A stretch of DNA of 64,000 nt from Irpex lacteus (taxonomy: Eukaryota > Basidiomycota > Agaricomycetes > Polyporales > Irpicaceae), in the NCBI GenBank assembly GCA_001986395.2, contig MQVO02000008.1:248001-312000 (forward strand), given 5' to 3'. The notes beneath the pieces were generated by a model. The model had not been told where the DNA came from. It did not search any database and saw only the letters and a program-made list of their open reading frames with translations. Each line of letters starts with the position of its first letter. The stretch's first letter is position 1. Made by a program: the position numbers and the translations under genes. Shown here one piece after another: positions 58,098 to 64,000 of this stretch.

Positions 58098-60265
58098 ATG
58101 GAGGACATTAAAGAGGTAGTAGAAGGGATAGACGACCCCGTCACGGACGAGGCCCCCAAGAAATCCCGTCGTCAGGTCGCGTTCTACCCTAACATGAACC
58201 AGGCTAACAAGCCGTTGAAGCCGTTCAGTAGGAGTGCGGCGAAGAGGGAGAGTGTCATGGCGCTAGGGAGCATCGAGCACCTGCAGCATTATTTCACAAA
58301 GACGGGTCTGGCTGCCGAGACTAAGTGTGTATGCTACTGTGCTACGGGTTCAACATAATCTAATGATATGCTGTAGTCCGTCGAGTGGTAAAGCCATGAA
58401 GAACATGGTACCAGCCTTGGGCGGCCTCGACACGAAAGGCACGAAATCGCTGCTCAACGGAGTCAATGACTTCCAACTCCCTCCATCCCCTGTCGTCCCT
58501 CAAATCGTCCACCCAACTTTCTCACCGTACGTGAAGACATATGAGATCGACCCAGAGAACCTACGACCGTCCGTCATCGAGGACATCTCCGCTGTCGAGC
58601 AGATCTGGTGGCTGGGTACCGGCGCGCCCCCGCAGGATCTGCTCAGCGTCATCGACGCTCGAGGGAAGTCTCAGGACCCTGAACATGTGGATGTACTGGA
58701 CGTTCTGAGGACGACGACGCACGCTGTGCGGTCGGTGAGGAATTACCTGCTCACTCTGCCTGATGACAGCGCTACACCTGTGCAGCCACAATTTCGATCG
58801 AAGGTCACGCCCTCGAGGCAGCCGATCCCACGACGGCAGGCATCACAGCCCGATCTTGCCACGGATCCTCTTACGAGGATAAGGAGGTCTGCGCTGGAGG
58901 TGTTAGGTGTGCTACGAAGGATGGAAGAGTCGTCACGACTGCCTCTCTCGGATGAGGCCTATGATGCGCAGAGCGATCATGGCGAGCAGGCGTCCGTGTC
59001 TGGTTCAGGCTCTGGAGGGCTGCACTCAAGGGCGAACTCGCCCGCCATGTCGGATGTGGAGGGGTCTGTATCGATATCTTACGTGCAGGTTGGCGGGAGG
59101 CACGTATCTGTGCCTGTATGGGAGGATGAAGATGATTACGACATGAACCAGCCGCCGGGTGAGGAGGAGAAGCGAGATAGATGGGAAGAGAGGCTTGTGC
59201 TTGGCGGGGGATGGTTGTATCGGCAAGATGTGCGGCGGAGCGATCTAGAGAAGGAGCGAGAGACAATCGCGAGATATCTGGACGCTGTGGATGATGTGCT
59301 GTTTGGTGGAAGGAAAGATGGAAGAAGGGGATGGGTGAGGGAACGTGAGAAGGCGGAAAGGGATCGACGAGGCAAGGGTAGAAGGGTCAGCGCGAGCGCC
59401 GCTGAAATCTCTCAGGTCAAGCGGTCGAACCGGCGAGTGGTCTCTACTGGAATGCTGGACGCTATGAAGGCCGTGGTCGTATCAGAGGAGACCGAAGAAC
59501 CAGAGGAACTCGGCAGTATATCTGAAGCCGACAGCGTTGAAGACGACGATCTCCCGGAGTGGGCAAAACGGGTTTCGTTCGAGGGAGATCCTTACGGTAT
59601 GGGGCTCACTACGAAATTCCCTTAACAAGCAGCTGAACTACTTCTCACAGGTCGTTTACTCGCGTTACTTCAGGCGCTCCTACCGGCAACCCTCACTTCT
59701 CTACTTCCATCTGCACCGGCGGAGCGATCGGCTCTTCTATACGCACTCTCTTCTGGCCAAATCTTATGCGTTGCATATAATACCGGCGTAAGAAGATCAC
59801 GGAAGCCATGGGGATATATCAGCAGAGACGCGATACACGATATTGCCACCCTCGAGGCCCAATCGCTCGACAAAGAGGAGACGGAGCGGGAAAAGGCCAG
59901 GCACGGGTGGACGTTCCGGAGGACAGACAACTTACGTCTATGGGTGGCGTGAGTATCCATGGCATCTATCGCAGAAGCTTTCCTCCGCTCATAGTTTGTT
60001 TTCCAGAGCGTTGAAGCTGCGGTACGAGATCCCGATAACCTCGCCGCCTTCTGTTCAGCCAGGTAACGGCAGCCTGACGCCTGCACATGGTTCAACGCCT
60101 CTTTCGTCACCCACGCCGACTGCGAAGAAATTTCCAAGGTCGGAAGAGCCTCCTTTAACGTTTGATGCGGTCGTCGTAGCTCACAAGGATCCTGGATGGG
60201 AGGACATGCTCGAACCACTGGTTCTGCGCTGGATGAAGGCGGTGGTAGACGAAAGAAGAGGCTGA
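58098..60265 (+). CDS. conserved fungal protein, possible calponin-homology-like C-terminus
   Basis: Four exons, 58098-58324, 58377-59596, 59651-59948 and 60007-60265, in phase, give 667 aa. The N-terminal part has HLQHYFTKTGLAAETN and LLNGVNDFQLPPSPVVP. The middle is long, charged and probably disordered, with acidic and R/K-rich runs and a short coiled coil. The C-terminal 190 residues are well ordered: WAKRVSFEGDPYGRLLALLQ, then LSSGQILCVAYN, PWGYISRDAIHDI and WTFRRTDNLRLWVAALKLRY. The last two blocks recall the helix 3 and core helix of a CH domain, but this is by eye and weak. No enzyme motif. Location and role unknown; a cytoskeletal or scaffold role is a guess. Intact. Confidence 0.78.
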
Positions 60266-61676
60266 TTGTGGATGGATACATTGTTTCGGATGCAGATACC
60301 CGTGAGCTGTTCACACACCCCCTTGCCCGACTGATTTATGATCCAGCATATTCATTCATGGCTGTACCGCTTTTTTGACTATTTACGGCAGAAATTCATA
60401 GTGAAAGTGTACTCAATCATCTATACCCTAGGCCGAATATCAATTAATCCTGTGCACGTACGTTATGACATTCCTTATGGTATCACCGAATCTAAAGTCG
60501 GAGTACAAGCTAGGTAGAGTTTCATTCCTCATAAGCACCACGAGAGTGTGGCTGACCATCCCTTCCGATCGACTATAGGGTGCATTTCGACTATTTCGAC
60601 CTCATCTTTCGCTGTTCTAGATCGCCGCAACTACAGGCACCGTCGAATGACGTATTCTTGTCGAATGTTCCAATTGGACACGAACCCTGTACGACTACAC
60701 GGAGATGGAATGAAGACCAGCCACACGCGGGGTTAACTGAGCGTGGGGTCTGCGTGAGGCTCTAATCGCGACAGCCCTGTTCAGTTCGTTTGAGCAAGGC
60801 CCATTGTTCGTGCAATGGCTTCTTTTATCAGGCCCCGTGAACTCAACAGGCCCTGTGGCGATTTCCAGGTGATCATCGTATGACCACATCTGCTTCCTAT
60901 GATCATGAATTCCTCATAACACTATTAACATTCCAACCCAGCGGGAATATATGGATGAAGGGAAGCAGCGTCGAAACACACGCTGTTTTCCTGGTTGTTC
61001 AACGTTGATCACTGCCTTGCTGAAAGTTAGACAATCATTCAGGGCAGAATTCCTCGCACTCTCGTACCCAATGCAGATCGTGGCTTGCCACCCTCAACAA
61101 CGCGTCTGCAGCCGGCAGCGGCCAATCACCCGGTCGGTCGGTAGGTCGGTCGGGTTCGCTCCGTCAGCCTGGCGAACTCTAAACCATATTCTGACAGATA
61201 TAATACCGCACCGACGTGCACGGCAGATCCATGCTGGCACACAAAGGCACCGATGTGACGAGGATGTCTGTTCGGGAAGACCGCCTGACGCTGCAGAATA
61301 CCATCGTGTTTGTTGTCGCCCGCGCCGCCGAAGGACCAAGGCCGCCTTTGAGAGGAACCGATGGTACGAGCGTCAATCTGACAAGGACTGGCACCATTGT
61401 GCATGTGCGGATTGCGATGTCCTCAGAAAGACCGCAATTGCAACGCTTGGACCGTCGATACGGTATGACCAATAAGACTTATCATCCCTCCGGGATAGAG
61501 GCGTGCTTGCCTCGTGGCAGGGCCGCATCCGCTTGTGCTTGGAGTATATAAGGGGGCTCGTGACGGAGGACGGATCCCACCTTGACATTGCCCCCATCGA
61601 CATTCATCTTGGCTCTGCACTCGCACGGGTGTCCGTGAGACTGGTACAGGGCGCCCCGGGCAATATTGTCGAACAG
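60266..61676. other. intergenic, 1.4 kb
   Basis: Contains a short GGTC/CGGT microrepeat at about 61132-61156 and a TATA box near its end. No supported gene; open frames around 60951-61475 lack splice-supported extensions or recognisable domains. Confidence 0.5.
61545..61551 (+). promoter_or_regulatory. TATA box of RING gene
   Basis: TATATAA in the context GGAGTATATAAGGG, about 130 nt before the ATG at 61677. It supports that ATG as the true start even though the RING motif begins at residue 3. Confidence 0.55.
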
Positions 61677-63354
61677 ATGGAGTGTCCAATCTGTTATGAT
61701 TCATTACATTCGAAAGACGTCGTGTGCGTGCCCTGCGGTAAGCCGACTGGATTTCTGTCCGGATGGGAAGCGCTGATAAAGAACGGTGTCAGGGCATCTA
61801 TTCCACGCAGTATGCCTTGAGAGGCATATCGAACAATGGGAAAAGGACCATGGCCATGATTATGACTCGGACGACGAATACGAAGACATGGCTCCGGATT
61901 GCCCCTCATGCCGCACACCTATCACAAACTGTGAGTAACGTCTTTCTAGGATGTGTAAAGTCTAGGATATCGCTAAACCTAGTCTCATTATGTCCATAGC
62001 GCCCCCGAAGGTGATAATGGACCGAATCTCACCCTCGCTACTGCAGAGGATATATCCAGCGATTTGTAAAGTGTACCTCTCGCCACCGACAGCGGATGAG
62101 GCCGAGCGGATGCGAGAGGTGGATCAGCTATGGTCGAAAGTGGAGAGAATGCATCATGAACTGGAGGAGTGTACTAACAAGGCTGCGGCCGCAAACACCA
62201 AATGTAAGAAAGCGGAAAGCAAGGCGACGGGACTAACGAAAAGAGTCAAAGAGCTTATGGACGCACTGCAGAAAGAGCAACAAAGGTATAAGTTTCTTCA
62301 ATCGGCTTTGGCGTCTTCGATCGAACAACGGAAGAAGGCCGAGACCTCCTCGAGTCCTGTCTCCGTTCCGAGTGCAGCACCCGCATGTAATAAGAGCGCC
62401 ACAAATCGTGATGCCGCCGAAGAAACAAGGCAGAGGATGGCTGTACAGATGTAGGTGGCTGTGTGTACTGTCCATAGAAAACAAGCGTTACTTATTAGGG
62501 AGACATAGGGAACAAATGGCTCAAGCCCAAGTCGAGAGTACTCCCGCTAGCAGTTCCCTTGGGCGGATTCCAACGTCTAGCCCATGCCCACCTGCCTATC
62601 CGAACCAGACACGCCAAGCGTCCCCTCGGTTCACGCCATATTCTCGTCCTCAAGCATACCGCATTCCTCCTCCAGCCACGCAGCTCCCAGCGACGACATA
62701 CTTGAGTGTACAGGTGGGCCTCGTAGACGTGTCTCCTCTTATACTAACAGGTCCGATTTCCCAACAGGCTGGTCCAAGCAATTACACCCCGAGCTCCGGA
62801 GCGACGACCTATCAGCATACACCTGGGCAGCAACCCACTATACCGACGTATCCGTACTACCCCGCATTCCAAGTCCCGCCCCAATCTCAAAGGCAGCAAA
62901 CAGCCGCTGCCATTGGAACGCGCAGATGGCGGGTTTCCAGAGCGCGCCTGCGGCAGTACCTAACTCGTATGCGATGGTGGGCGGATATTCCACCCAACAC
63001 CATGTCTGGCCATCGTCTCATGTCCCGCCTATGACTCCCCAATATTCACATCAAATACCGCAGAGTCAGTTCGTATACCCTTCGAATACTGGGCGGATAG
63101 ACGAGACGCAGCAGGCTGCGTCCACCCAGTCTCCCTCGGAGACCGAGTCGTACGCTCAAGAGCAATCACAATCCCAACCACAGTCGCAATCGCAGCCCCA
63201 CTCGCAGACGCAGCCACCACAGCAGCAGCAGCATGTTGTCGACCCTGCGAGCCAGGTGCGACCGTATGGGACTACCATGGACGCAAACGGACGCACTGCC
63301 TACGTTTACGTCACAGGCGATGGTAGGTTTATATATTCGGATCGTATGATGTAG
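61677..63354 (+). CDS. RING-finger protein with coiled coil and P/S/Q-rich tail
   Basis: Six exons, 61677-61737, 61793-61930, 62000-62450, 62509-62713, 62768-62872 and 62926-63354, give 462 aa. The RING starts at residue 3: CPIC, then C-x2-C-G-H-L-F-H-x2-C-L, and CPSC after an unusually long acidic loop (DHGHDYDSDDEYEDM). It should bind an E2 and act as a ubiquitin ligase. A coiled coil follows (about 80-165, MHHELEECTNKAAAANTKC region). The tail is rich in P, S, Q, Y with a Q/S/P repeat run near 63150-63230. The last intron (62873-62925) has a weak GTCCCG donor; without it the tail would be frameshifted. The target is unknown. Confidence 0.75.
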
Positions 63355-63747
63355 TCGTAGGGCGATTACTATGCACCATAAATTAATATCCTCTTTCACT
63401 TTTCTATCCTTCATCGTGGAACGTACCAGCATCGGAATCTGTAGCATAGGGTTATCTTAGTTACCTAGAGTACGTAGGCATTTATGAAACTGCATCGCGA
63501 ACAAAAGAACACACATGAATTGTACGATTAGTGACAACAATATGCATTTAGTTCCAAGGTTGTGTGGTTGAAATGTACGACTGGTCACTCTTCCTCGGTC
63601 ATGGTAATCCATCGGGAGGACCGCCAACAAAGCACCCTAAAAATAGCAAGCAACAAGCACGGGATCCGTATATCACGAAGAAGAGGAATATACTATACAC
63701 GTAAAACCCCAAGAGATCAACACCAAACATACCTCCTCTCCAACACA
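63355..63747. other. convergent spacer
   Basis: 3' flanks of the RING gene and of the minus-strand gene at the window edge. Nothing else is seen. Confidence 0.5.
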
Positions 63748-63948
63748 TCACTCAGACCTCGCACACGCTCCCTCAAACTCCCTACTCAAAATCGCCACCC
63801 ACGCCGTCACAAAATACGCAACTCCCGCAGGCAACACGCACTCGCGCAGCACAGCAGGCCCATCCCACTTCCTCTTCGACCGTCGTTTCATGTTGGCGTC
63901 AGAGGGAGCCGAACCGGGTGGCTCGACGATGTTCGAGGTGACCCACAT
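63748..63948 (-). CDS. possible 3' exon of a gene extending past the window
   Basis: A minus-strand frame of about 66 codons ends at TGA 63748-63750. It has a basic cluster (MKRRSKRK) then a hydrophobic segment (VLPAGVAYFVTAWVAIL) and an acidic-basic end. A CAG at the upstream edge (GATACAG, about 63949-63955) could be a splice acceptor, so this would be a last exon. It is short and has no recognised family, so it may be partly chance. Confidence 0.35.
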   Translation of the reverse strand: MWVTSNIVEPPGSAPSDANMKRRSKRKWDGPAVLRECVLPAGVAYFVTAWVAILSREFEGACARSE

Positions 63949-64000
63949 CTGTATCGATCGACTGCAACATGTCGTGGTGCCGATCGCTGCCCAGCAGATT

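Noticed and set aside
61126..61160. GGTC microrepeat as part of a CRISPR-like or satellite array
   Set aside because: Only about six 4-bp units in a single run with no spacers.
62372..63034. Unspliced 220-codon frame as the real end of the RING gene
   Set aside because: Its last 50 codons turn R/W-rich, while the other frame continues the Q/S/P/Y-rich tail to 63354; a 53-nt intron fits better.

Overview
The window reads as a piece of a mushroom-forming basidiomycete (Agaricomycete) nuclear genome. Genes on both strands are split by many short (about 45-70 nt) GT-AG introns. Gene families typical of this group are present: a Zn2Cys6 regulator, multi-exon basidiomycete P450s, a FunK1 kinase, F-box and BTB proteins, a NACHT-WD40 protein, ricin-B-like lectins and a GH16 glucanase. 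I rebuilt gene models by hand, keeping reading phase across every intron; all spans are CDS only.

Left third (1-25.3 kb): the 3' end of the GPI-anchor ethanolamine-phosphate transferase gene GPI13/PIG-O is followed by a candidate metabolic or detoxification cluster. It holds P450-1 (minus), a Zn2Cys6 transcription factor (20 exons), an MFS drug-type exporter, and two tandem P450s (P450-2, P450-3). All three P450s share the same 11-exon layout. P450-2 has lost a splice donor. A TA-flanked inverted-repeat element of about 580 bp lies between the MFS gene and P450-2. A GH16 glucanase closes this part.

Middle (25.8-38.9 kb): a single-pass membrane protein and a conserved small protein lie head-to-tail only 9 bp apart. 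Then come an F-box protein and, tail-to-tail with it, an intact class I terpene-synthase-like gene in which every metal- and diphosphate-binding motif I can place is altered. Two tandem ricin-B-like lectin genes follow, then a FunK1 kinase gene broken by a 32-bp tandem duplication, and a decayed third lectin copy.

Right part (38.9-64 kb): BTB protein, membrane-anchored flavin monooxygenase, SigF/NTF2-like small protein, TauD-type 2-oxoglutarate dioxygenase, NACHT-WD40 NLR-like protein, then housekeeping genes (TOM70, DPH2), a large conserved protein of unknown role, a RING-finger protein and the 3' end of a further gene. No rRNA, tRNA or CRISPR was found.
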